Positions 43,766 through 56,400 of a DNA stretch of 64,000 bases are shown piece after piece. The stretch is from Cylicocyclus nassatus (Eukaryota > Nematoda > Chromadorea > Rhabditida > Strongylidae), in the NCBI GenBank assembly GCA_958299035.1, contig CATQJL010000112.1, positions 10,082,880-10,146,879 on the forward strand, given 5' to 3'. A program made the translations under genes and the position numbers. The stretch's first letter is position 1, and each line of letters starts with the position of its first letter. The notes under the pieces are model-generated. The model saw only the letters and a list, made by a program, of their open reading frames with translations. It was not told the DNA's origin and made no database searches.

Positions 43766-44411
43766 TGATATCATAAAATTGGATCATTTTTGACATACAG
43801 TAAGAAATGTGCTTAAGAAAATGCTGTGCGAGTTTTGTCGCTCTATCTCTTATAGTATGTAATCTACAGGCTTTTTCGGTTCATTTGCGCATTCGGTGCA
43901 GTAGATAGATCCCTCACTGCACCAATCGATTGGAAAGTTTGCGAAAATTCAAAATTCAAATTGCGAAATCGTTGATTAATTGGTCCCTCGCTGAAGTATT
44001 AAGCAACCGACACAAATCCAGTTCATTTTCGACGTCCGATAGCAGGCTGTCGTTTGTTAGGTATTGTTCTTCTTTACAACCATATCGTCATGGTAGATAT
44101 GGTTATTTCGGTGCTCGTTATCTGTCGTTATGAATACATACAGTTATTCTGACTCTCTTACTCCCTAAAATGTAAACGAATTTCAGTCTGTCCAAGTAAA
44201 CTTCATATTATCTTACGTTGTTCCGCGTTGTGCTGTCTGATTATTATTAATCAACTGGCTTATCCGGCTCCGCTCGGCCCTGTCAAAACATATGATAAGT
44301 TCCCATAAGTCCAATCCCCTATTCCCGCTGTGTTAGTAATCTGCATGCTCACTTAACCCCCCCCCCCATGTGCCAACTCCCAGCCCCGTAGCTCAAACTT
44401 TGCAAAAAATC

Positions 44412-45110
44412 GATCGGTGTTGAGTCTCTTGGGATTCCATTTGAAATCGACTATATCTGCTTTCCATAAATAAACTGGAACATAGGTTGGAAAGAATGAC
44501 TCCAAAATGGCTGTCGGACTTGCGCGAAAACTCCGGACTACACAAGAATTCTGGACATTCTGAATCGTCTTCACCTGCGCATAATAATGAAAACTCTGAA
44601 TCGACGTCCCCAAGACGATTTCTGGACAACCAGTTGTGAAATATGACACGTGCACCGCCTTTAAAAGTTCCTTATCCAAGTGGGATTGAAGTTCCTCTCC
44701 TCTTCATTTTAATCCAAATGTGTCTGTTGAACATGAAGCTCCTCCTCTGAGCAAGTGAAGCAAACCTATCACTGAAAAAAAAAACTTTTTCGAGATACAG
44801 GGCGGTAGAACAGGTAAGTCAAGGCTGAAACGTGATGTGCTGGTGTACTCAAGCTCTGGAACAGATGAGGATTATAAATTTTCCCACCATCGCTGTAATG
44901 CTGAACACATGCCAGGTATTCCGATATGTTTATTGCCGGAAATACGGAGCTCAAATTTTCTAATAAGGTGATCGTGTTAGGTTTCGTGAGATTCCATGAA
45001 ATCGACCATATCTGCTTCCCGTGAATAAATTGGAAGATAGACTGCAAAGAATGACTCCAAAATGGCTGTCGGACTTGCGCGAAAATTCCGGACTACGCAA
45101 GAATCCTTAC
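44412..45110 (-). repeat. Direct duplication of a coding-like segment
   Basis: 44412-44560 and 44970-45110 are about 80 percent alike by eye. On the minus strand both keep the frame FRASPTAILESFF, then a Tyr/Pro stretch, then EADMVDF or KADIVDF. Conserved reading in both copies suggests an exon-derived or element-coded peptide. No family recognised, and no consistent splice sites were established. Confidence 0.45.
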
Positions 45111-45649
45111 ATGGAGCATCATGAGGATTTCCTAATGCGTGAACAAGAAGCAATTTTGTGAGATTTTTCATGGAGAATAGTAATCAGCGAGCATGTTCGC
45201 AAAGAAGAATTCAATGCATAGTACGTGTAAAAAGATGAAAGTCGATAGCATTTCCTCTTAGTCCCCTTCAATAAAGAGTCTTTGGAACTTCTCGCAAAGG
45301 TAAGGAGAATGGCCAGCGAACTTTGAAAAATTTACGTCCGCCCAAAGTCTGCCTACCGCAGCTCAGAAACAACTCTAGTGTGAGAAGCGAAGCAAATACG
45401 ATGCATTTGATTACTAGTCGGATGACTCATGCATGGAGAACCTCTGACAATTCGCATCCGTTCATTTTTCTTGTACTTTCGGGAGTGGTACTCGCGTTGG
45501 AACTTCCCACGGCCTTGTCGTATACATTGAAAACCATGATTCGAGGAACTTGACTTTCAGCAGTTTGCACACCCTCTGTTTACGAGAATCGCAGTCGCAG
45601 CACATAATTGGCATTACAAGAACTGCCCATCCTCGATGTACATATGGCG

Positions 45650-46107
45650 TGCCTTTATAACTACGGAATCCAAACTCTCTTCAAGCTTTTTGTCACTTAC
45701 ATTCGCCCGATACTAGCCCGCCCGATACTGTACACCTTTGTGGTCTCCAACCAGAAACGGGATTGATACCTTGGAAAGAGATCAAAAATCATTCTCTGCA
45801 CGCACATTTGCTAGAGCTGGGCTTTTCCATTTATTATATAGGTCAAGACTTTCCATCTTTTCCACTACCGCATTGAAACTTAGAAGGATAATTTATGATC
45901 TAAACCTCGTCTACAAGATAATGACTAAGAAGGTCCATCTTATGATGCATGATTTTCTTCTATCATCTAATTTCAACGCTATTACTAAAGGACATGGCTT
46001 CAGAATTATCAAAGGAAAGGCCCAAACACAACAATTTCGTGACTCCTTTCCGGTACGTGTAGTCAAAACATGGAATGAACTTCAACGGCGACCAAAATTA
46101 CATTGAC
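45650..46107 (+). pseudogene. CR1-like LINE relic, reverse transcriptase C-terminus
   Basis: Reads FVTYIRPILA, then with a frameshift NGIDTLERDQKSF, LRRIIYDLNLVYKI, GHGFRIIKGKA and FRDSFPVRVVKTWNELQ to a stop at 46105-46107. The motif order (RPILEY-like, RRxIxDLxLVYKI, VIKTWN) is that of CR1-superfamily LINEs. Divergent from the copy at 20578. Inactive. Confidence 0.8.
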
Positions 46108-46554
46108 ATTTGTGTTCAACAGAGGTTTGAAAGACCTTAAAATCTGAAGGATTCTTCTAAAAACATCTTTTACAAAACGATACAGCAACAATTCAATCAA
46201 CCCATTACAGCGCAGTATTAACAGGACTCGGATCAGCGTGCACTTGTCATTTGATATTATTACCAAGTCTTCGGACAACTATTTCAAAACAAATTACCAT
46301 CTAGCGTATCTGTATATTTTTCTCTGCATATTATCTTTTACTCGAGAGTTTAAGTCTTCTTTTGCATACACAAAACTCTGCTTATGGCGATTCATTTCTT
46401 TTACTTGATCCTGCCGCTTGTTCAAAAAGAAAAAAATTTATTGGGGCAAATTCAGCTAGCTTTTACCCGCAAGCTCGCTGGCATTCAAACAGTGGGAGGA
46501 CACATTCACATTTCATTCCACATTATAGAATTTTGTGATTTCGTAAGCGAAAGT

Positions 46555-47045
46555 CACAAAATCACCGCATCAATGGTAAGAATGGATGAAAATTTTTCAA
46601 ATTCTTGAGAAGAGTTCCACTATTCATCTTTCACACATGTAACAAATCTCAACTTCCAAGCTCCAGCCCGAAGCGAGTTATGGAAGTGAGATTTTAGGGG
46701 AAAAAAGCGTTGCAGTGGCATGCAGCGAGGGATCTGCTAAGGCGCTGCAGCGAACTTGCACTAGAAAAGTCTGTAAGAAAAGGACTGTACTCATCATAAT
46801 GCACGGAGCTAGAAACTCCCATGACGTTTTTATGATAGTTTCCTTGCACTCGATCAAAAATTATACAAATTTGTGATTTCATAAGCGAAAAGTCATAAAA
46901 TCGCCACATCAATGGTAAGAATGGATAAAAATCTTTCAAATCGTTGAGAAGAGTTCCACTATTTACCTTACACACATGTACCAAATCTCAACTTCCAAGC
47001 TCCAGCCCGAAGCAAGCTATGGGCAAAAGTGAGATTTTAGCAGAA
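46555..47045. repeat. Two direct copies of a 145-bp unit
   Basis: The unit CATCAATGGTAAGAATGGAT...GAGAAGAGTTCCACTAT...CCAAGCTCCAGCCCGAAGC starts near 46565 and again near 46905 (period about 340 bp). It lies in the right part of the compound inverted repeat. Confidence 0.7.
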
Positions 47046-47684
47046 ATGCGCCGCAGTGGCATATAACGATGAGCAAGCAACCGGTGATTGCAGCGAGAGA
47101 TCTGCCAACGGAACGGCACCGGATTTGTAATAGAAAAGATGTAAAGAAAAGGCTATAGTTTACATAGCATGAGATACGGAGAGATAGAATCTCGCATAAT
47201 TCTTTCTATCATAATTTTCTTGCATTCTAACAGAAATATTTGAGTTGGTGATCTACCAATTGCCGAGCAGTAGAACCGGAAGAACCCGTAGCTCACTTGT
47301 TTTGAGAGATAGCGGTATAAAAAAATGAACAGCGTTTTCTTTGGTACTTTCCTTACCATACACCAAAAATGATTCGAAATTACGATATTACCAGTGAAAT
47401 AATAAAATGCTTTTATCAGTGATACGAGTGGATAAAAACGGCTTATTCTCTCGCGATAGTTTTGAATAATGAAAACTTCGTACCAGAACCTGCTATTCGC
47501 AATTTACACTGTGACAGATGTTCACAACAGCCTTAACATAGAAAACAACAATGTATTATTGTAAGTCTACCCCGTCACCACGAATTACGGACATGCTGTA
47601 TATCAAACGATTCGTCTCATTAAGCTGAAGGCAAATCTACACGCAGATTGCAAATAAAGTGGTTTTAAAAGAAGTTATAGCTAA

Positions 47685-47765
47685 ATCCCGCTTATCCCGC
47701 GAATCCCGCGAATCCCGTGAAGTCGCGAATCCCGAGACTCCCACAAATCCCGGCAATCCCGCAAT
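47685..47765. repeat. GCGGGATTC minisatellite, right arm (inverted)
   Basis: Units of GAATCCCGC with variants, inverted relative to 41640-41735. Confidence 0.8.
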
Positions 47766-47800
47766 TTTGGACAAAATCTACCGCTGCAACTGTAATTGGA

Positions 47801-48227
47801 CTCTTTGTGTAGATGACAACGAAGCTTTACTCCCTTAAGGCATTTTCTCGATATCTTTTACTAATCACGAATGTTCACACGCCATTTGTAAAGTGCTTAT
47901 CTTTTCACAGATCTAACAACACAAAGAGGGTGGAAGCATAGTGCAGCGCTTTTCTCTGTACTTGATCAAAACAGTAGTTCACTGTTTCTTTCCGTTTCGC
48001 AGCTGCACGTTTTTGCAAGTTTCAAGTACTTGATTTCTAGCTTCCTAGTTGAAAGAGGCTTTCCTTACGTAATGCCGTACAGCATTTTCCTGATAGTTTT
48101 TAACTGGCTATGTATGTCCACATGCCATCTCGAAGATGTTTTTCATTCATCGTTTAGAGTCCCTCGACAAGAACGAAAACACAAGAGTCGAAAAATAATC
48201 ATCGCTATCTGGAGGAAGTCAAGCCAA
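47801..48227. other. Upstream region of the coiled-coil gene
   Basis: TCGTTTAG at about 48148-48155 is a plausible trans-splice acceptor leading to a 5'UTR of about 70 nt before the ATG at 48228. An in-frame ATG at 48030 lies upstream of that acceptor and is less likely to be used. Confidence 0.4.
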
Positions 48228-48691
48228 ATGGAGGATTATTTTGCGCAGATCACTCCGCAACAGCTGGAATACTATGCTTGGATTCTGAATGAAGTCAGAG
48301 AACAGTTTGATGAGACACTGGAACGCTTACGTACACTTGACGAGGCATTGGACTATATAAAGGTATGAGCAACTTATTATTTCACTTAAGAGTCTTTCTT
48401 TTTACTTGTTAGTATAAAAAATCTTGCAGCAGTAGAAACGTCTAATTTATTCACATACTTCTTTACTTGTGCGAAAGAGCAAACAGTTGATATTGAGCCA
48501 GCTTATTTTTGTTTTTGGAGTGTTGGAATGTTTAAATAGCTACTGACTTAGATTATCAGCTTATTGACGGTTAGAACTCCGATGCTTATTGCGTTAAATT
48601 CATTCAGAATCAACTTCACGATATCTCGCATCGTCTGAAGCGCATGGAGAAGATGGACAGACACTCAAAAGTGCAGAGCCAAGCGAATTGA
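48228..48691 (+). CDS. Small coiled-coil protein, 2 exons
   Basis: Exons 48228-48362 and 48608-48691 join in phase 0 across a 245-bp intron with GTATGAG donor and ATTCATTCAG acceptor, giving 72 aa. The sequence begins MEDYFAQITPQQLEYYAW and continues as one charged amphipathic helix with leucine spacing (FDETLERLRTLDEALDYIK, then HDISHRLKRMEKMDRH). No signal peptide or membrane segment. Size and composition suit a subunit of a small coiled-coil complex, but I recognise no family. Exon phase, splice quality and composition favour a real gene. Confidence 0.55.
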
Positions 48692-50220
48692 TCTCAGTGC
48701 TGAAATACGACAACTCATGTGAAATATGGTAACTTGTAATCCCAGCAACTTTGAAAGGCTGTAATTTACGAAATCCACGATTCTGCAAAGGGAATATAAA
48801 GAAAATCATAGAAAAATAGGTAATCAGGTTGAAATTTATTATGTTAGATTCTGCCTCAGTAAAATCGTAAGAAAATGTGTAATTGCAATTTTTGAAGTGA
48901 CCTCATTTTAACTCTACTGGTAAGTCCGGATAAGAATAGCTAATTGTCTTGATTTTAAAATTAAAGCATCGTAACTGGATGAATCAAGGTAATATGGTCA
49001 CACCTAGTAAAAAAGCGAGAAACTGTGTTTTAGTAATTTGATTTTTTGAAAATGAATCAAGATTATTGAAATGCCTCATTGTAATTGTGATGGTAAGTGC
49101 AAGGTAAAATTGAGTGGAAATTGAAAATTATTCTGGCATTTGCCATGAAAAATGAGTTCAGCAACTGCTGGGTGATTTATAGCAAACAAAGAAATTTTGC
49201 AAAGTAAGAATTAACAATGTCTTTGTAGTTGATTTGCAACTGTTGGAATGTCTGTTGTTTATTATCTTGTAAATGTGTATATGTAATGTGATATTGATTT
49301 GTGGCTTTAGGATGATCTGCAATGTAGATTAGAATTGAAACAAAGTTGCAATGGAATATTTTCACAATATTCGTTTGTGAATGTGGTACGCTAATATCTC
49401 ATGTCATCAGTGCCTGTTGAGGCACTGTCCAACCCCTTCAATTTTTCGGATTCTAAAAAATATCAGCTATAGAGTACCAAAATTGAAATTGGATCTCAAA
49501 GTTATTAGAGTTGTGGGAAAATCGAGCAGAGAGTAATATTGCAAATTTCAGGAGCGTCGTTTTTCTGATAGAAATGTATTAAAACAAATCACTGATGAGG
49601 CAGATGATTTTCGGATAATTTGAGACTTTTTTGTGATGGGTGAGAGTAGCCAACTATTAATATAGCTGGAGCCATTTGTCTCAGTGCTTAGGCTACTGCT
49701 TTACTGGAACTTCATTTCCTTTTGCGCGCCGCATCTTACCTGCTGAATTGTTTGGTCATTGTCAGAATTTTCGGAGGGGCATCCCTACATCAGATTGAGG
49801 GACTTAGAAGCTCATTTAGTTGTCATAGAAAGATATTGAATAATACGAAAACGTGGACTGCTAGCCGTCGGAGAAATTATTTTATTATATTTTAGTCTAG
49901 CTATAAATCTTCTCAAAACTAACCCAAAAGAAGGAATGGTTTTGTCCTATGGACGGTTCGCTACTTTGGAAAAAAAATAGTTTCTTAGCATTCAATAAAA
50001 TAAGCGCTGAGGTTTGTATATAAAAATATGTACCGTTAACCGTGTTGAAATAATTTTAAAATAATCAAGGTCAATTCGATATCATATCAAGGCCTGCAGG
50101 CAATGTTGATTTGTTGGAAATTAATGATAAATTATTAACGTTTATGTTATCGTTACAAGTAATAGACAAGGCACTGCTTCAAATGAAATCTGTTTTCATT
50201 ACTAATATCTAAATTATTCC
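48692..50220. other. No supported gene
   Basis: AT-rich 1.5 kb with no exon-like frames, repeats or RNA motifs recognised. It probably includes the 3'UTRs of the two converging genes. Confidence 0.4.
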
Positions 50221-52890
50221 TTAAACTAATACACGAATTACACATAATAAGATTAACAATATTGTTCCGAGTCTCACTGCGTATGATGTAGGCCACATTG
50301 GTATGCAACTCTTGATATCGCTTTTTGCTCCCTGTGAAGATAAATTTACATTTATGTCCGTAGAATATTCACATAAAAACCGTTCGCATTCAAATTTTGT
50401 ATCCAAACAATGAAACGTGAAGGTTTGCTGAATGAAATACTTTGAAGATTTGCTGAGAAATATGGAAAGGAAGTGATGTTACTGATATTACCTCGGTTGT
50501 ATTCTGTATAACTTCAACTGGACTCTGCTGAAGATTTGCAATTTCTTCGTCTCCCCTGTAAGGCGCAAAGCTCAACAAAATATCTTGAACAAGCTCATTT
50601 GGTCCACCGTAGGCCAACTTGCGATTAAAGCACTATTCAAATGTCATAAAACTCGAGACAGAGTAAAGGCAGGCACTAGGTAGAGTGATACTGTTGGGCA
50701 TTAGTCTGTTACATAAAAATCATGGCCAAATTAGGCGCACAAGTTTTGTAAGCAAGGCAATGTCTTCAAGAACGGCAGTTATATGCACAGTATAACATGC
50801 AAAAAAGCCTTCGTTGTCATTAATTGTGATCCGCGTTCGGAATTGCCCACGTTCCAGTGTGTCAGTGCAGAACCGACGCTGTGCCAGTGTTGTGCCGGAG
50901 TTGTACCTACAGAGATCGATCGATAGGTGCTAACGGTGTTGGCACGACGCCGGCTGACAACAACTCTGTACGCAATTCGATTGGGCTACAGTCTTTTGAC
51001 AGCAGTGTTGACCAAATCTATCAAGATATCTATCAATGAAAACTTGCATTATTTCTTCCAAATGCTTTGTTGCAAAATCTGCGATAACGTTTGACGCTGG
51101 CACTGTTGCACTTGCCAAGTTTCCGTATACAGATAACATCTTATTCAGATTTTGAACTATCGGCATTTTTCCTTTTCCACTGAATACCGAAGCTTACTCG
51201 ATGGCTGCGAAAGAAATATGACTTTACTCTTTTCGTTTCATTTTCACACAGATCGAATCTTGTTCAGTCTCCAAGCTAACATTGTATATATTGTAAATTC
51301 CATATTTTCTCATCAATTTTTTGAGCTTTTGCAAGTACGGATTGATCTTCTCATTTATCATGTTAGTCAGCTGCAAATTAATTGCTTTTACTGTATAACT
51401 ACAGAATAATGCAATGATAGCTTCTACCATTTGAGGTACTTCTTCATTGATTTTTGCTGTGATAATACTATCAGCCTGCTGTTTGTACTCATCCATTCCT
51501 TCCATATCTGGAGAAAATTCAACGTTAGCATTGCACTTCATCGTGATATTTGGTGCAAATTTAAAGTCGTTCCATGCAAGCTTGACGTCAAGGCTGACAT
51601 TTTCCAACTTCGCTCTGAGAATAATTTCATTACCTTGACCTGTAGAGATCGGAAGGTAGCATACGGAAGGCGACAGTGTGTGTCAAAAGTAAGCAATTGT
51701 TAGCTCCGCCCACTTCAGGGCCATCGTGTCACCACATCGTGCGAGGATCTGCATCGGTCAATACCTCAGCACCTTGGTCTTGGCACGGAAAATGGGCGGA
51801 AGCTTTTTTTTGTAGTTGTTTTTTAATTTTCGGGAAATAAGTTGTTGCCTTCCACAACACACTTTTCAAGCTCGGCTTACCCAATTTCACCTTTCCTTTT
51901 AGCTAATTGGATCCATATGAATATCTCTTCCCATAATTCTAACTCAGCCTCAGTGCTCAAGTGAAATTGCATATTCTCTGCCTGAATTACCAAGTTGCAA
52001 AGAATTTTCACTTTCTAATGTATTTAATTGCACTTACTCGTAAATGTATACCATCACTCATGTCTGGAAATGAAAATTCGGACCCATTTAACGACACTTT
52101 ATCTATCACTATATCCCAAATGCGGTATACCAGTTTACCCTCCTGTAAAATTTTTTGCGAGCCGCGGAAACAGCGGTATCAAATGTTTTTTACAAGTGAA
52201 TTTCTATAAAACTGGTTTAAGAATTAAAATAAGAAAGAAAAATTTATGCACTAACTTCGCCTTGTCACCCTGTTTCACTCACTATCGCTCATGTATAAAC
52301 TTTTACGAAAACGACTCATTGAGGGAAGAGGATGCATCATTGATCCAGTTAAAAATAAAATAACGAACCTCATTTTTGATGATTGGAAACTTGAATGACT
52401 TTGTTGCCGCGCTAACAAACTCTTCATCTTTTACTATATCCCATATTTTAGGTGAAATGGAGATTACTATGGGTTGTAGGTCTTTGGTTTTTAGTTGACT
52501 AAAAACGTGCGTTTCTTATCCGATAAAAACTCATTGTTCAATGAATTGAGTGATATACCTTTGGTAAGACATCAAAGCAACGCTTCCAAACGTTATGGTC
52601 ATTACTAGTATTGTAGATGCAGCTGCGCATATAGACCAGCACACTGCGTTGATATACGTGTAAAGGTTCTCTATTTTTTCGCCAATCCTAACCATAAGTT
52701 GCTCTCCTTTACTCTTCTTTCTCATATATTCTGAAACAATTCTTCCAGAATTTGTATAGCTGCTATACAAGGTGCAGGAAGGAGGTCCATCTGTTTTGAA
52801 AACATGGGAACCAATTGTATCTTGACAAACAATCTTTAATCTGCACCTGTTTTGAAGAATGAGGGAAAGTCCTTGAATATTTGATGCCAT
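50221..52890 (-). CDS. Membrane protein with possible BPI/TULIP-like region and hydrophobic C-terminus
   Basis: Exons (minus strand): 52559-52890, 52369-52498, 52038-52142, 51891-51981, 51228-51639, 50990-51179, 50492-50617, 50221-50427. All phases agree, giving 530 aa. One hydrophobic segment lies at about 82-107 (signal anchor). Then come alternating strand-like stretches (LVYRIWDIVIDKVSL, RAKLENVSLDVKLAW) and a long amphipathic helix with a Cys (VEAIIALFCSYTVKAI...NEKINPYL). This resembles the N-terminal domain of lipid-binding BPI/LBP proteins, which are common in nematodes. A second helical region follows, then a Cys-rich stretch (CLDTKFECERFLC). The last 20 residues are hydrophobic, a tail anchor or GPI signal. 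The exon 6 end is uncertain (alternative donors; 372-bp intron). Family assignment is tentative; gene existence is well supported. Confidence 0.7.
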
Positions 52891-52999
52891 TGCTGTGCTA
52901 ATTATATATACTTGCTTCTTGTGTTGTTATGTACAAGTCCTTCGAAAACTGGATTGTTAACTTTATTCTATCGGAAGTATGCCTTCTCGAGAGGAGCGA

Positions 53000-54130
53000 G
53001 CGTTGATGGCGAGGAGATGCACGAGGAGAGGATGGCTGACCAGCAAACTGCGCGCATTCTCGTGATTTTATAGAACAGCGTCTGGTTCACCTTGTGTCGT
53101 TCCAGGATATGAACAACACCTAAGACTGCCCTACGAGTGGCACTTGGCTATAGCGAACACTCATAAACGTCGGAAGATTTTTCGTCAACGCTTTCGTTGC
53201 AAGGCGCAGCTTAATTGAGCTGGCTACATTGCTGCTATCCATCTGTGGCAGACAATCTCCGACATGGAACAGAACATTCAGTTGAAGCTTTACAGGATGC
53301 TAAAGATTAATGCTTCTTGAGAAGACACAAAGCTGAGCCGAATGCGCCGATGCCATTGCTGCTCACACTTTTTCAAGGCACGCTACGGGACGATACTCAT
53401 TTCGGACGACGAGAATTTTGCCGCGAAGCAAGTTTCAATCTCCAAAACAACGCACTCATCTCGTAGTCGCTCCAAGAACCTAATATTATAGTAAGGGTTA
53501 ACTCACAGAAAGAAGGCTTCATCCGGCTTTTGTGATGGTTGGGCAGCGATCACTTTCGACGGCAAGATACCGCCGGCTATGTGCTTCAGGACATCATGTC
53601 AGACGCTGCTACGTATTTGAATAGCATCCTAGAAGGAACTGTTGGCCTAGACCAATGCCCATTTTGCCGGAAGAGATAGATACTTCTAGCAGGATAGCGC
53701 ACCTGCGCACAAAACGAAGTTGTTCAAGCATGGCAGCATGTGAAGTATTTCTTTGGAATTAACTGGCTGCCGTCAAGAATTTCATTACTCCTGAGGATTT
53801 ACTCCGTGTTCGCCGGATCTGAGCCCCGACTGCAAAGTCTGTTTAGTTCTCGGCCAAAGCCTGCGCTCCACACAGGACTGTGGAGTCTCTCCAACGTGCT
53901 CTCCAGAATGCGTGCGAGGAAATCAACGTAGAGTACCTCCGGGCCACCATGCAAAGCTTTCCCAAGCGCCTTCGAGGTTGTGTTCGCGCCAAGGGAAAAT
54001 CTTTGGTCAATTTTCTGTTTATCATTGCTTCTATATAATCATTATATTGCTTCCATGTAATCATCTTGCCTAACTCCATGATTACTATTAATATACCGTG
54101 TTCAAGGACTTTCCCCCGACTCTGTATCAT
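53000..54130 (+). pseudogene. Mariner transposase relic
   Basis: Scattered over frames: ILISDDENFAAKQ (the first catalytic Asp region) at about 53395, a WWG-like region near 53540, QDSAPAHKTKLF (second Asp) at about 53695, a YSVF/SPDLSP-like third-Asp block near 53800, and PKRLRGCVRAKG near 53970. Order and spacing match mariner DD34D transposases. Many stops and frameshifts; inactive. Terminal repeats were not located. Confidence 0.8.
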
Positions 54131-54572
54131 GTGCAAGGATCTTGGAAATCTATCGTGGCACCAAACGGCGCCCTTTGTCGGAGTACGAGTTTGCAGAGGT
54201 GACCTAATGATAGTGGGCTACGACTGTAGAACTTATCAGCAGACATTTGGGTAGAAGCTTTGGCTCACTATCAGATTTCACTGCTATCATGCTGGGGTTC
54301 TCTGAAACCCACTTGGCGTGTAAGCGCATGCGGCATGACTACAGTTTTCACGACCTCTCTTGGATATCTCGAGAGAAAAGTCGCGTACACCACCTGTTTT
54401 ATGTAGCACCCACGGCCCAAAGAAAACACTCGGGCGAGCACTGGGCCTTACTGAACACACTGCATATCCACTATCCCGGCAAGCCCGAGCCTCAACACAG
54501 AGTTTTTGCATTGAGCAAGCCCCGGCCCTCATCAGACATCGCCCATATCCTATTTTGGTGAAGCAGTGGACC
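54131..54572. other. No supported gene
   Basis: Unique-looking sequence continuing at 58190 across the TTAA element. The joined sequence has no recognised coding function. Confidence 0.35.
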
Positions 54573-54955
54573 TTAAAGGCAGTGTCTCACCAAAATCTAG
54601 TTGCCGAGTTTTTTGCATTTTGCAAGCCTGTCGGACCCTGTCTAGCACTGTTTGGGCCTAAAATCGCACGAAGTTCCAAAAGCCCCGTTTTCTGGAGGCC
54701 CCGCGGAAGCAACGTGGACGAGTTGTACCTTCCAACTTCAGCCTCAGCCACAGTGGCAGCAACAGAGGGGAGGTGGATGCCAAGTGGAGGGAGACATGTT
54801 CAAACGCGTAAGGGGGGAGACCGAAGGAGTCGTCCGCGCGTACCAGCCGCTCTCCGCGTACCGATTTGAGCGAATTTTTCTCAGCGTGAAGGGGGTCAAA
54901 TTGAGTGGGACTTGTTGCAATGGCCTATTTAGAGGTCCCTATTATACTTGGGTCC

Positions 54956-55190
54956 GAATCGAATAGAAATTCGATCATTCGAATAAAACATTCGAATATA
55001 TTCGTATTCGAAATTCGATATTCGGAGTTCTTCCATTTTCAAATAATATTCGAAACTCGAATAATAAAAAAACGAGGTTTCGAATAAAATTCGAAAACTC
55101 GAATAATCAAAAAACGGGGTTTCGAATAGATTTTATTTGAATGTTTTATTCGAATGTTTATTCGAATTCGTATTCGAATGACTCCGTATT
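54956..55190. repeat. TTCGAATA-type array, left arm
   Basis: Irregular ATTCGAATA/AATTCGAAA units in DNA otherwise made of short A/T runs. Mirrored at 57470-57830. Confidence 0.8.
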
Positions 55191-55779
55191 CAGATTATTC
55201 GACTTTGTTGCAAAGCCAACTGCTGATTTTCGCAAAACTCGGTAATGCATCTTTTGCAACCGTTATACCTTTGAACTGTATGGAGAGTCGCATTCTTCCG
55301 ACTGCTTGCGACAGTAAAAAAAATCATATGTGGACTTTAATTGATGTAGAAAGTAGAGAAAGCCCTTTGCTTTTACACTGTTGATGCTGATAAGAAATAA
55401 AGTTAATTCTGGTGTACATCAGTCTTTGGGCACAGCATAAAAATTTATATCGACTGCTTTTTAGATCGTCCATAATGGGTAAAATATGACTTTTTGCTGA
55501 TGTATAAACTAGTTGCCGACCGATTTTATCGATTTTTGGAAAATCTTGAGCTGCGGGGCTGGGAGTTGGTACAAGGGGGTAAGTGAGGGTGCTGATTATG
55601 GATAAAAATTTACTTTATCGAATTACCGATTTTTAAAAATCTTGAGCTACGAGGTTGGGAGTTACTACGAAAGGGAAAGTGAGGGTGCTGATTAAAACCG
55701 AAATCTATTCTATCGATTTCAGCAATTTTTGGAAAATTTTGAGCTAGGAGTTGGTATAGGGGATACTAGGGGGTATACT

Positions 55780-56000
55780 TGGGTAATTCGGAAATTTTTC
55801 ATCGAATGAATGAATATCGAATAAATTCGAAAATGAAAAATTTCGAATAAACGAATATCGAATAAATTCGAAAATAAAAAATTTCGAATAAACGAATATC
55901 GAATAAATTCGAAAATTAAAAAATATCGAATGAATGGATATCGAATATATTCGAACATTGGGAGTCGAATTTCGAATAGATATTCGAATGATTTTTCGAA
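55780..56000. repeat. Tandem array of TATCGAATAAATTCGAAAAT-type units
   Basis: Five to six units of about 38-40 bp, each with AATGAATATCGAATAAATTC or a close variant. Mirrored at 57900-58110 and repeated in the same orientation at 63130-63400. Confidence 0.8.
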
Positions 56001-56059
56001 TAACTACAGCAACGAGATTTAAACTTGCTGACATATTTGGCTAAAGCCGATCCATTCAT

Positions 56060-56400
56060 AATCAGCACCCTCACATTCATATTCATGCCGGTCCATTCAT
56101 AAACAGTACTTTCAGATTTTCCAAAAATCGGTGAAATCAATAAAATTGATTTTATTCTTAATCGTCACCCTCATTTAGCCCCCTGTACTAACTCCCAACC
56201 TCGCAGCTCAAGATTTTCGAAAAATCGATAGTGGCAACAAAGTGAATGTTTATTCATTATCAGCACCCTCATTCACCTCTGTACCAACTCTCAGACTCGT
56301 AGCTCAAAATTTTCCAAAAATAGTTGAAATCGACAATGTAAAATTTTATTCATAATTAGCACCCTCCCTTACCCCCCTGTACCAACTCCCACTCTAGCTA
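56060..56400. repeat. Three tandem copies of a roughly 115-bp dispersed unit
   Basis: Each unit has AGCACCCTCA...CCCCTGTACCAACTCCCA...GCTCAAGATTTTC and ends in AAAAATCGAT-like text. Single copies of the core occur at about 13770, 13890, 44360, 55550 (inverted), 63480 and 63560. Confidence 0.75.

Larger units (their letters stand above)
41590..47800. repeat. Compound 6.2-kb inverted repeat region
   Basis: 41600-41860 recurs inverted at 47545-47795 (for example TTTGCAATCTGCATGTAGA and TCTACACGCAGATTGCAAA, ACTTCTTTTAAAACCACTTT and its inverse). 42565-42810 recurs inverted at 47320-47540 (AAACTATCGCGA, GGTACGAAGTTCTTATTAT and inverses). Inside is a second foldback, 41879-43765. Each outer arm carries a GCGGGATTC minisatellite. 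Probably several nested foldback transposons. Confidence 0.75.
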
